Below, one piece after another: positions 1-5,374 of a DNA stretch of 5,374 nucleotides. The translations under genes and the position numbers were made by a program. A model generated the notes under the pieces. It saw only the letters and a list, made by a program, of their open reading frames with translations, did not search any database and had not been told where the DNA came from. Source of the DNA: an uncultured Colwellia sp. (lineage in GTDB: Bacteria > Pseudomonadota > Gammaproteobacteria > Enterobacterales > Alteromonadaceae); assembly GCA_913020705.1 (NCBI GenBank), contig CAJWBY010000232.1:1-5374 (forward strand), written 5' to 3'. How positions within the stretch are numbered: position 1 is the stretch's first letter; every line of letters begins with the position of its first letter.

Positions 1-13
1 TTATATTATTGAC

Positions 14-41
14 GTTACTATGTCTTTACAAAAATAGTAAC
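14..41 (-). other. Stem-loop just downstream of ssb
   Basis: A perfect 8-bp inverted repeat, GTTACTAT at 14-21 and ATAGTAAC at 34-41, encloses a 12-base loop. It begins 8 bases past the ssb stop codon, so the ssb transcript would fold into this hairpin. No run of U follows it in the direction of ssb transcription, and the stem is AT-rich, so it is not a textbook intrinsic terminator. It could protect the mRNA 3' end or assist termination by another route. The inverted repeat is seen directly; its function is inferred. Confidence 0.4.
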
Positions 42-48
42 CCGGAGC

Positions 49-729
49 CTAAAACGGAATGTCGTCGTCAAAATCAATAGTAGGCTCTTGAGGGTTAACT
101 TTAGGCGCAGATTGATTTTGCTGCTGAAAGCCACCTTGCTGTTGTGGTGCTTGCTGAGCATAACCGCCCTGCTGTTGTGCTGGCTGCTGATTTTGTCCAG
201 AGAAACCACCAGATTGCTGAGCTGGTTTATAAGCTTGCTGTTGATTTTGCTGTGGAGCAGGTTGAGAATAACCACCCTGCTGCTGAGGAGCCTGCTGTGC
301 AGCTTGTCCTGAAAATCCACCTTGTTGCTGTGGTGCTTGTCCTTGACCTGAGAAACCGCCTGATTGGCCGCCAGCGCCTTGACCACGAGAATCTAACATT
401 TGCATAGTACCATTAAAACCTTGAACAACAATCTCAGTTGTATATTGGTCTTGGCCTTGCTGATTTGTCCACTTACGTGTTTGTAATGAACCTTCAATGT
501 AAACTTTTGAACCTTTTTTCAGGTATTCACCAGCAATTTCAGCTAATTTTCCAAACATAACAACACGATGCCATTCTGTCTTTTCTTTCTGCTCGCCAGT
601 TTGTTTATCTTTCCAGGTTTCGGAAGTTGCAATAGTAAGGTTAGCAACTCCGCCACCGTTAGGCATAAAACGTACTTCTGGATCTTTACCTAAATTACCT
701 AAAATGATTACTTTGTTAACACCGGCCAT
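49..729 (-). CDS. ssb: Single-stranded DNA-binding protein SSB
   Basis: Binds and protects single-stranded DNA as a homotetramer during replication, recombination and repair, and recruits partner proteins through its C-terminal tip. The OB fold covers about residues 1-112 and is very close to E. coli SSB. The DNA-stacking aromatics are in place as W39, W53, F59 and W87 (E. coli W40, W54, F60, W88, counted without Met), and H54 matches the residue altered in ssb-1. The linker (about 114-218) is long and rich in Gln, Gly, Pro and Ala, with repeated GGFSGQ and APQQQGG(F/Y) units. The last eight residues, DFDDDIPF, are the classic acidic tip that contacts exonuclease I, RecQ, PriA and others. At 226 residues it is longer than E. 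coli SSB (178), all through the linker. The start is fixed by the conserved MAGVNKV N-terminus and an AGGA ribosome-binding site. The neighbouring uvrA often seen beside ssb is not present in this window. Confidence 0.98.
   Translation of the reverse strand: MAGVNKVIILGNLGKDPEVRFMPNGGGVANLTIATSETWKDKQTGEQKEKTEWHRVVMFGKLAEIAGEYLKKGSKVYIEGSLQTRKWTNQQGQDQYTTEIVVQGFNGTMQMLDSRGQGAGGQSGGFSGQGQAPQQQGGFSGQAAQQAPQQQGGYSQPAPQQNQQQAYKPAQQSGGFSGQNQQPAQQQGGYAQQAPQQQGGFQQQNQSAPKVNPQEPTIDFDDDIPF
112..360 (-). repeat. Gln/Gly-rich repeats in the SSB linker
   Basis: This stretch codes SSB residues about 124-206. GGFSGQ occurs three times (residues 124-129, 137-142, 174-179). APQQQGG(F/Y) occurs three times (starting at 132, 147, 194) with a fourth, altered copy (PAQQQGGY, 183-190). 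At the DNA level, 131-150, 272-291 and 317-336 are near-identical 20-mers; the first and last differ at only two positions. The plus strand is full of CTG/TTG triplets, which invites slippage and length variation. The repeats are seen directly; that length varies between strains is inference. Confidence 0.85.
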
Positions 730-736
730 GAAAAAA

Positions 737-740
737 TCCT
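737..740 (-). promoter_or_regulatory. Ribosome-binding site of ssb
   Basis: On the minus strand AGGA sits seven bases before the ATG at 729, a good Shine-Dalgarno match and spacing. It supports the annotated start of ssb. Confidence 0.75.
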
Positions 741-778
741 ATCTATGTGCGTAAATTTTTTATTTACTGATTTACGAT

Positions 779-806
779 ATCGACAAATAGTAATTTATTT
801 ATCGAT
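779..806. promoter_or_regulatory. Imperfect palindrome upstream of ssb
   Basis: Arms of 11 bp (779-789 and 796-806) pair with a single mismatch (784 against 801) around a 6-base centre. The left arm overlaps a perfect CGATATCG palindrome at 775-782. It lies 50 to 77 bp upstream of the ssb start, where the promoter should be, so it could be an operator. No LexA-type CTG-N10-CAG site is seen here, and I could not place a convincing -35/-10 pair. The symmetry is seen; binding by a regulator is inferred. Confidence 0.3.
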
Positions 807-810
807 GCAA

Positions 811-839
811 TTTTAAAAAGTGGCAATTATTCTACCACT
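811..839 (-). terminator. Probable weak intrinsic terminator of the thioesterase gene
   Basis: Read on the minus strand, AGTGGTAG (839-832) can pair with TTGCCACT (826-819) around the loop AATAA. That is an 8-bp stem with four G-C pairs at its base and two G-U wobbles near the loop. A run of five T (819-815) overlaps and follows the stem base. It lies 67 bases past the thioesterase stop codon and before the ssb leader, the right place to separate the two transcripts. The short U-tract and the wobbles make it a weak candidate. Confidence 0.42.
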
Positions 840-905
840 ATGAGTAAAAATATTCTTCGAGTTTCCGTGCATTTTCAAACTTTTTTTTATTATTTTTTTC
901 AATAA

Positions 906-1304
906 TTATTCAGCAGAAAAAAGGTGTGCCGCCATTAGCTCTTTTATATCTTCAGGTATCTTTAAAGATGATTGATTTTCAAAACAAAAGTGCACCATTA
1001 CAGCTGTTCCTGAAGCACATTTGGTGTTTCTCTGCCAAGCTTCCTGATAAACCGTAAACGATGAACCACCAATTCGACCAATATACGTTCGCACCTCAAT
1101 TTCTTGGGCGTAATAAAGCTGGGCATGAAATTCGACATCAATTTTAGCGAGAATTAATTGCCAGTTATTCGTATTAAGATCAGGCATAAAAAACCGGAAG
1201 ACTGGATCTCTAGCGCCTTCAAACCAAACAGGCAATAACGTATTATTTATATGACCTAGTGCATCGGTATCACTAAATCGAGGCATTAACTTTTCACTGA
1301 ACAT
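906..1304 (-). CDS. Acyl-CoA thioesterase, 4HBT/YbgC-FadM-like hotdog protein
   Basis: A small cytoplasmic hotdog-fold protein expected to hydrolyse acyl-CoA (or acyl-ACP) thioesters to free acid and CoA. Its 132 residues fit a single hotdog domain. The family signature is at residues 9-21: R9, then S-D-T-D (11-14), then G17-H18-I-N20-N21. By comparison with FadM (D-x-x-x-H-V-N-N), D14 is the likely catalytic acid. An aromatic-rich helix follows with the F-E-G-A-R pattern (28-32), then the long beta strands (about 47-110), including the G-R-I-G-G-S-S-F turn at 76-83. The start at 1304 has a poor GAGTGG ribosome-binding site nine bases upstream; Met7 is a less likely alternative. It is transcribed away from the dioxygenase gene and towards ssb, 176 bp away, so it is probably its own unit. 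Substrate chain length cannot be read from the sequence. Confidence 0.85.
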   Translation of the reverse strand: MFSEKLMPRFSDTDALGHINNTLLPVWFEGARDPVFRFFMPDLNTNNWQLILAKIDVEFHAQLYYAQEIEVRTYIGRIGGSSFTVYQEAWQRNTKCASGTAVMVHFCFENQSSLKIPEDIKELMAAHLFSAE

Positions 1305-1334
1305 TACAATATACCACTCATTTCAAATCGTGTT

Positions 1335-1362
1335 ATTTTACATCTTTTTTCATTATGGTGAA
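1335..1362 (-). promoter_or_regulatory. Candidate sigma-70 promoter of the thioesterase gene
   Basis: On the minus strand TTCACC (1362-1357, four of six to TTGACA) and TAAAAT (1340-1335, five of six to TATAAT) are 16 bp apart. Transcription would start about 25 bases before the ATG at 1304. In such AT-rich DNA chance matches are common, so this is a tentative call. Confidence 0.33.
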
Positions 1363-1389
1363 GTGTACGGTTAAAGTTAATAGAATATA

Positions 1390-1416
1390 AAGTATTGCTA
1401 TGGTATTTTCATACTT
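1390..1416. promoter_or_regulatory. Spaced inverted repeat in the divergent control region
   Basis: AAGTAT (1390-1395) and ATACTT (1411-1416) form a perfect 6-bp inverted repeat with centres 21 bp apart, about two helical turns. A further ATACTT occurs at 1428-1433. This is a geometry a dimeric regulator could use, and it lies where the dioxygenase promoter is expected. The DNA is AT-rich, so chance is a real alternative. Confidence 0.2.
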
Positions 1417-1424
1417 AAGAATTA

Positions 1425-1438
1425 TTGATACTTATCAA
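1425..1438. promoter_or_regulatory. Palindrome just before the dioxygenase start
   Basis: TTGATA (1425-1430) and TATCAA (1433-1438) form a perfect inverted repeat around CT, ending four bases before the ATG at 1443. It occupies the place of a ribosome-binding site, which is not otherwise visible. It could be an operator at the transcription start or a small structure in the leader. It resembles the GATA/TATC halves of a Fur box, but I count only about 10 of 19 matches to the consensus, too few to name it. Confidence 0.3.
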
Positions 1439-1442
1439 AACT

Positions 1443-2144
1443 ATGACCGACTTTATTGAAATATACCCAAATGCCCTTTCTCAAGAATTTTGTAAAAAAT
1501 TTATACAAGATTTTGAGCAAAGCCCTTATAAAAATCAAGGCCGTACAGGCGGCGGAATTGATGTAAGTAAAAAACTTAGCCAAGACATTTATTTAAATCA
1601 ACATGCAGAATTTCAGCCTGCATTACAAACTATTTTACAGACGTGCATTACTCATATTATCGAATATGTAAACAAATATTATTTTAGTTTGATAAGTGGT
1701 ATTGCCTTAACGGTTCAACATCCAATAACCAAACAACCCGTTCAATTAACGGCTGAAAATTTTGAAGAAGTAGGTAAACCTAATTTAAAAAACCTTATAC
1801 AGTATTTATTTAGACTCGCGCCTATTAATGCGCAAAAATATTTACAAGGCAAAGGAAATTATAATTACTGGCATTCTGAAATATTTCCACAAACTGGAGC
1901 AAATGATGCCCTACACAGAAATTTGCTTTTTCTTATTTATTTGAATGATGTTGAGGAAGGTGGTGAAACTGATTTTTTCTATCAAGAGAAAAGTATTAAG
2001 CCTAAGGCTGGATCAATGGTAATTGCCCCGTGTGGGTTTACTCACACTCACCGAGGCAATGTACCGGTATCATCTGACAAATATGTATTAACGTCGTGGA
2101 TGTTATTTAATACCGCAGATAAAATTTATACTCCACAGACTTAG
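1443..2144 (+). CDS. 2-oxoglutarate/Fe(II) dioxygenase, prolyl-4-hydroxylase type
   Basis: Belongs to the 2OG-Fe(II) oxygenases of the P4Hc type, which hydroxylate a substrate while turning 2-oxoglutarate and O2 into succinate and CO2. The substrate here is unknown. The catalytic jelly-roll core is in the C-terminal half of 233 residues. The metal ligands appear as H144-S-E146 and a distal His in T-H-T-H-R-G, where H203 fits best. K213, ten residues later, matches the lysine that holds the 2-oxoglutarate carboxylate in collagen-type prolyl hydroxylases. Between them lies the strand L-I-Y-L-N-D-V-E-E-G-G-E-T-D-F (164-178), typical of the family. The first ligand pair is HxE, not the usual HxD. 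I start the gene at ATG 1443; a TTG at 1425 would add six residues, but it sits inside a palindrome and the N-terminus beginning M-T-D-F fits better. No signal peptide is seen, so it is probably cytoplasmic. It is the only plus-strand gene and converges on pssA with a 21-bp gap. Confidence 0.85.
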   Translation: MTDFIEIYPNALSQEFCKKFIQDFEQSPYKNQGRTGGGIDVSKKLSQDIYLNQHAEFQPALQTILQTCITHIIEYVNKYYFSLISGIALTVQHPITKQPVQLTAENFEEVGKPNLKNLIQYLFRLAPINAQKYLQGKGNYNYWHSEIFPQTGANDALHRNLLFLIYLNDVEEGGETDFFYQEKSIKPKAGSMVIAPCGFTHTHRGNVPVSSDKYVLTSWMLFNTADKIYTPQT

Positions 2145-2165
2145 AGAAGTAAAATCTATCAGTAT

Positions 2166-3494
2166 TTATAAAAATCTTTTGAGTAACCGATCAATTTGAG
2201 CCATTCTTAATTTTTTCAATAACTTTTTAGGTTTTTCTGGATACTGATTCTGTGACTCAAGTTGTAAGTAACTGGTGATCAATTGTGTATGTTTATTAAT
2301 TTCAGCCAATTCTTTATTTAATGTTGGCAGTAATTTTTGCTTTACATCATCAATCAACAAGCCATTTTCTAGATCTAAGCCCCAAGCTCGTGGGTTAAGA
2401 TTATTGCCCGTCAATATATGTCGACGCTCATCGGCAACAATACCTTTTAAATGAAAACTATTGCTATCGTGTTGCCATAAGCGAACTTTAAGCTGATTAT
2501 TATCAATGTATTTTTGCTGTCTTTTCAAGAATGTTTTGAGTAATGCTTCATAAATATAAGGAATAATCCCTATCATAGAAAACTTATCCTGATCAGCAAT
2601 GAAAAAATCATTAGCTTTTTTATCGCCAATAATTATAGTCACCTCAACTCCGCGTTTTAACGCAGAACGAACATCTCTCATGACCGGTTTAGGTAAATTA
2701 AAATAAGGCGTAAAAAGTACTAAGTTGTGCTTCGCTAAACTAATTGTTTCACGTATCGTTTCATTTAGTTGATTCTTTCTCCGACCAAAACCAATGAGCG
2801 GTAAAACCGATAACGCTTCTGTTGACGAATCAAATTGTTGAGCATAATAATTAAAACGAGCTTCTTTTAATTTTGCTTTTAGCTTTGCAATTTTCTCTTT
2901 TATTTGAAGATTATTAGGTAAGTGATCAATATTCAATTGTGGTGCAAATTCGCTTTTCACAAATGTTTGCTGGAGGAATTGACAAAAACTTTCACATAAT
3001 TCAGGTGATTCAATTTGGTAATATCGATCTAAACGATATTTGTCATGTTGGTGTAGATAAATATCATTAATACTAGCACCGGTATAAAGCAGAGTATTGT
3101 CAAAAACCATTCCTTTAAAGTGCCAAACCCCCATAAGCTCTTTGCGCTTAACAGGTACACCATAAATGCCAATGATTTCACTATATTTTGAGGCTAAATC
3201 AAGGTAGAAATCACGATTACCTTGCCCTGTCTTATCACCAATCAAACCACGTTGAGCACGATGAAAATCAACGAATACTTTAATATCGACTTTAGGGTTC
3301 TTTTGCTTTGCTTGGTGCAATGCATTTAAGATTTGTTGACCGGCATCATCATTTTGTAAATATAATGCGGTTATATAAATACGTGACTGAGCATGTTCGA
3401 TTAATCGAATTAGAGCACTGGCATATTCTTTTGCGCTTGACAGCACAGTAATATTTTCAGATAAAAGAGGAATACCCGCTAACACTTTATTCAT
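2166..3494 (-). CDS. pssA: CDP-diacylglycerol--serine O-phosphatidyltransferase (phosphatidylserine synthase)
   Basis: Makes phosphatidylserine from CDP-diacylglycerol and L-serine, releasing CMP; decarboxylation by Psd then gives phosphatidylethanolamine. This is the phospholipase-D-superfamily type of gammaproteobacteria, a peripheral membrane enzyme, not the integral membrane type. Two HKD motifs are complete: H125-x-K127-x4-D132 followed by G-A-S (139-141), and H348-x-K350-x4-D355 followed by G-N-N (363-365). Long stretches match E. coli PssA, for example Y-L-H-Q-H-D-K-Y-R (146-154), F-T-P-Y-F-N-L-P (261-268) and N-N-L-N-P-R-A-W (364-371). The C-terminus is strongly basic (about 421-440), fitting contact with acidic lipids. 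At 442 residues it is slightly shorter than E. coli PssA (451), mainly at the N-terminus. The start at 3494 is bounded by an in-frame TGA directly before the ATG, so no longer version is possible in this frame. No clear Shine-Dalgarno is seen. It lies 74 bp downstream of the chemoreceptor gene on the same strand and may be read in part from it. Confidence 0.97.
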   Translation of the reverse strand: MNKVLAGIPLLSENITVLSSAKEYASALIRLIEHAQSRIYITALYLQNDDAGQQILNALHQAKQKNPKVDIKVFVDFHRAQRGLIGDKTGQGNRDFYLDLASKYSEIIGIYGVPVKRKELMGVWHFKGMVFDNTLLYTGASINDIYLHQHDKYRLDRYYQIESPELCESFCQFLQQTFVKSEFAPQLNIDHLPNNLQIKEKIAKLKAKLKEARFNYYAQQFDSSTEALSVLPLIGFGRRKNQLNETIRETISLAKHNLVLFTPYFNLPKPVMRDVRSALKRGVEVTIIIGDKKANDFFIADQDKFSMIGIIPYIYEALLKTFLKRQQKYIDNNQLKVRLWQHDSNSFHLKGIVADERRHILTGNNLNPRAWGLDLENGLLIDDVKQKLLPTLNKELAEINKHTQLITSYLQLESQNQYPEKPKKLLKKLRMAQIDRLLKRFL

Positions 3495-3568
3495 TCAGGA
3501 AAATCTACTTAATTTATGAACACATTGGTTTGACGGGTAATAATACCTTATTTGTTGTAACAGTCACT

Positions 3569-5374
3569 TTATTTCGATAAGTGTTCAAGTTTAAATTGCG
3601 ATAGTTGCTGAGACAAGTGGTCAGCCAAGCTTAATAAATTTTCTCCGGCGCTAGCGGCATCTTTGGCTGATTGCATAATTTGATCGGCACCTTGTGAAAT
3701 ACTCTCTGTATTTTGAGCCATTTCTTTCACCATAGCGCCTTGTTGATTTACTGCAGTAGATATTTGTGATGTAGCACCAACAATTTCGTCAACATTATTA
3801 GTAACCTCTGAAAAGGTCTTGTTGACCAATGATGTTTTTTCCACCCCCTGCTCTGCCATTGCAACACCTTGATGCATAGCCTCAACTGACTTACTTGTTC
3901 CAGATTGCAACAAAGCAATTATACGTTGTATTTCTGCTGTTGAATCCTGAGTACGGCTTGCTAACGTTCTTACTTCATCAGCTACAACAGCAAAACCACG
4001 ACCTTGTTCTCCTGCACGAGCAGCTTCAATTGCAGCATTTAACGCTAACAAATTAGTTTGATCCGCTATTTCTTTAATGACATTAACAAATTGGCCAATA
4101 TCATTACTATAACCTGCTAACTCGTCAATAATACCTGCAGATGTATTCACTTCTTCTGAGATGCTATTAATAGCTTGAGCGGTATCACTGATAATACTAC
4201 GTCCTTGATTTGCATGTTCGCTTGTTTGTTCAGTTAATTGCTGTGTTGCAGCGGTGCTATCGGAGATAACCTGAACAGAACCACTGACTTCATTAATAGA
4301 CTGAACAACACTGTGAGTATTTTGCTGTTGTTTTGCAATACTCTGTTCCATATGGTCTGTAAGTTGATGAATGTTATTAGCAGAATCTCGTAATTTATTA
4401 ATGTCACCACTAAAGATAAAGAGCAGTTGATGAATTTTTTGCTGCATTTGGCTGAAATTATTCGCTATATCTCCAAGCTCATCAGATGAATTGATAATGA
4501 GTTGATGAGAAAAATCACCTTCACCTAAAGAAGTAGCAGCCTCATTAATTGCATTCACATTATCAATTAATGAGTAATAAATTCCCATTAATAGATAACT
4601 TATAATCAGAATCACCAAGATTAGAACGATTGCTAACACCCAAAGCGTTTGTTCACTTGTATCAGTTAAACTACTAATTCTCGTAGATAATAAATCATCA
4701 CTAATTTTTAATAGATCTTCCACCTGCTGATAAACGCTATTCGCCAGTTGAGTTTGTTGATTTGTACTTAAAGAAATTTCATCAGGGTCAATCATTTGTT
4801 GGTGTAAAGTTTGCTGATATTTGTCGAGTTGTTTGGTAAAGCTGCTGTATTTGGATAAATACAAAGATAATCCGCCTTCAGCTACGCGGTTTAGTTGTAA
4901 GGTCGTTTTATCAAGTTGCATTTGTAGCTCATCAATACGTTTATCAAGTGAAACAACTAACGTGTAACTCTCGGCATCGAACCCATTAGTAATAATTTGC
5001 ATACTTATAGATTCAATACGTTTTAAATATTCTAATAAATCGGGAATACTTTGACTGCTTGCTTCCGCTAAATAAAAGGCTGTTGCATCACTTGTTCTCG
5101 TTAAACCACTGAATGCGGCTATACGTTCTCTTAATGATAAGCTTTGACCATAAACGTTTCTATAATTCTCTGACTGGCTGGCATTTTCACTATTAAGTAA
5201 ACCCTGCCAAGCCTTTAATAGTGCAGAGGATGAAATGTCGGTAGGTAACTGTAATTGGGATATTTGATTCTTAACTTTGCTGAGTTGAGTTTCTTTCAGC
5301 CTGCTATGTGCAATAGTTTTTTCTAGTGCGACGACTTGTTTTATTTGCTCTAAACCTATTAATTCTTTTTCATG
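3569..5374 (-). CDS. Methyl-accepting chemotaxis protein (N-terminus beyond the window)
   Basis: A transmembrane chemoreceptor that senses a signal in the periplasm and controls the kinase CheA through CheW. The frame has no stop from 3569 to the last base, giving 601 visible residues and an incomplete N-terminus. The ATG at 5002 is internal, because 124 codons of helical, Ser/Gln/Leu-rich sequence precede it in frame. In visible numbering, residues 1-about 240 are the outer sensor domain, apparently all helical, of no class I recognise. A membrane segment follows at about 243-264 (4583-4648), then a HAMP domain (about 265-317) with its D-E-L-G motif. The long cytoplasmic coiled coil carries the hairpin tip at about 436-476, with the invariant [16 protein letters not shown] core. 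About 284 residues after HAMP suggest the 40-heptad class. There is no NWETF-type CheR tether at the end (it finishes E-H-L-S-K). The first membrane segment must lie outside the window. The ligand cannot be told. Confidence 0.95.
   Translation of the reverse strand, partial: HEKELIGLEQIKQVVALEKTIAHSRLKETQLSKVKNQISQLQLPTDISSSALLKAWQGLLNSENASQSENYRNVYGQSLSLRERIAAFSGLTRTSDATAFYLAEASSQSIPDLLEYLKRIESISMQIITNGFDAESYTLVVSLDKRIDELQMQLDKTTLQLNRVAEGGLSLYLSKYSSFTKQLDKYQQTLHQQMIDPDEISLSTNQQTQLANSVYQQVEDLLKISDDLLSTRISSLTDTSEQTLWVLAIVLILVILIISYLLMGIYYSLIDNVNAINEAATSLGEGDFSHQLIINSSDELGDIANNFSQMQQKIHQLLFIFSGDINKLRDSANNIHQLTDHMEQSIAKQQQNTHSVVQSINEVSGSVQVISDSTAATQQLTEQTSEHANQGRSIISDTAQAINSISEEVNTSAGIIDELAGYSNDIGQFVNVIKEIADQTNLLALNAAIEAARAGEQGRGFAVVADEVRTLASRTQDSTAEIQRIIALLQSGTSKSVEAMHQGVAMAEQGVEKTSLVNKTFSEVTNNVDEIVGATSQISTAVNQQGAMVKEMAQNTESISQGADQIMQSAKDAASAGENLLSLADHLSQQLSQFKLEHLSK

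Noticed and set aside
110..370. CTG/TTG-rich repeats that could suggest a CRISPR-like or satellite array
   Set aside because: The units are irregular, lack spacers of constant length, and are fully explained by the coding repeats of the SSB linker.
18..407. Three overlapping open frames on both strands within the ssb 3' half
   Set aside because: They are shadows of the Gln-rich triplet repeats of ssb; their products are low-complexity Leu/Ser/Val strings with no family resemblance.
881..899. Two T-runs (8 and 7 bases) downstream of the thioesterase gene read as a terminator
   Set aside because: They are A-runs in the transcript of the only gene that ends here, and no stem precedes them on the plus strand.
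1425..1427. TTG as the dioxygenase start
   Set aside because: It would add six residues inside a palindrome; the ATG at 1443 gives an N-terminus that fits the family better. It is not fully excluded.
1420..1440. Fur box before the dioxygenase
   Set aside because: Only about 10 of 19 positions match the consensus, which AT-rich DNA can reach by chance.
3536..3547. Small inverted repeat GGTA/TACC between the chemoreceptor gene and pssA as a terminator
   Set aside because: Only four base pairs and no U-tract; the two genes may be partly co-transcribed.
5000..5002. ATG taken as the start of the chemoreceptor
   Set aside because: The frame is open for a further 124 codons up to the window edge and a receptor starting here would lack its first membrane segment.
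1..5374. A defence, mobile or otherwise new multi-gene system
   Set aside because: All five genes belong to known families with housekeeping or general roles, and no transposase, integrase, toxin, nuclease island, array or flanking repeat is seen.

Overview
The window looks like a piece of a chromosome from an AT-rich marine gammaproteobacterium, most likely Alteromonadales and plausibly near Colwellia or Thalassotalea. This rests on the low GC content, on close protein-level similarity of SSB and PssA to the gammaproteobacterial versions, and on the general style of the genes. The assignment is inference from remembered families; no database search was possible.

Layout, left to right. Positions 1-48 lie downstream of ssb and hold a perfect 8-bp inverted repeat. 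ssb (49-729, minus) encodes single-stranded DNA-binding protein with an enlarged, repetitive Gln/Gly linker. Positions 730-905 hold the ssb ribosome-binding site, an imperfect palindrome and a probable weak terminator of the next gene. A hotdog-fold acyl-CoA thioesterase gene follows (906-1304, minus). A 138-bp divergent control region (1305-1442) separates it from a plus-strand 2-oxoglutarate/Fe(II) dioxygenase gene of the prolyl-4-hydroxylase type (1443-2144). That gene converges, with a 21-bp gap, on pssA (2166-3494, minus), encoding the phospholipase-D-type phosphatidylserine synthase. Upstream of pssA, on the same strand, is a methyl-accepting chemotaxis protein gene (3569 to the window end, minus). 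Its reading frame stays open through base 5374, so its N-terminus lies outside the window and the first methionine visible, at 5002, is internal.

The genes do not form one pathway. ssb serves replication and repair, pssA makes the precursor of phosphatidylethanolamine, the thioesterase cleaves acyl-CoA esters, the chemoreceptor feeds CheA/CheW signalling, and the dioxygenase has no known substrate. Four of five genes share the minus strand; the dioxygenase is the odd one out and the least characterised. I see no mobile element, CRISPR array, tRNA, rRNA or phage gene, and no convincing new multi-gene system. The points most worth a second look are the HxE metal motif of the dioxygenase, the palindrome just before its start, the SSB linker repeats and the palindrome upstream of ssb.
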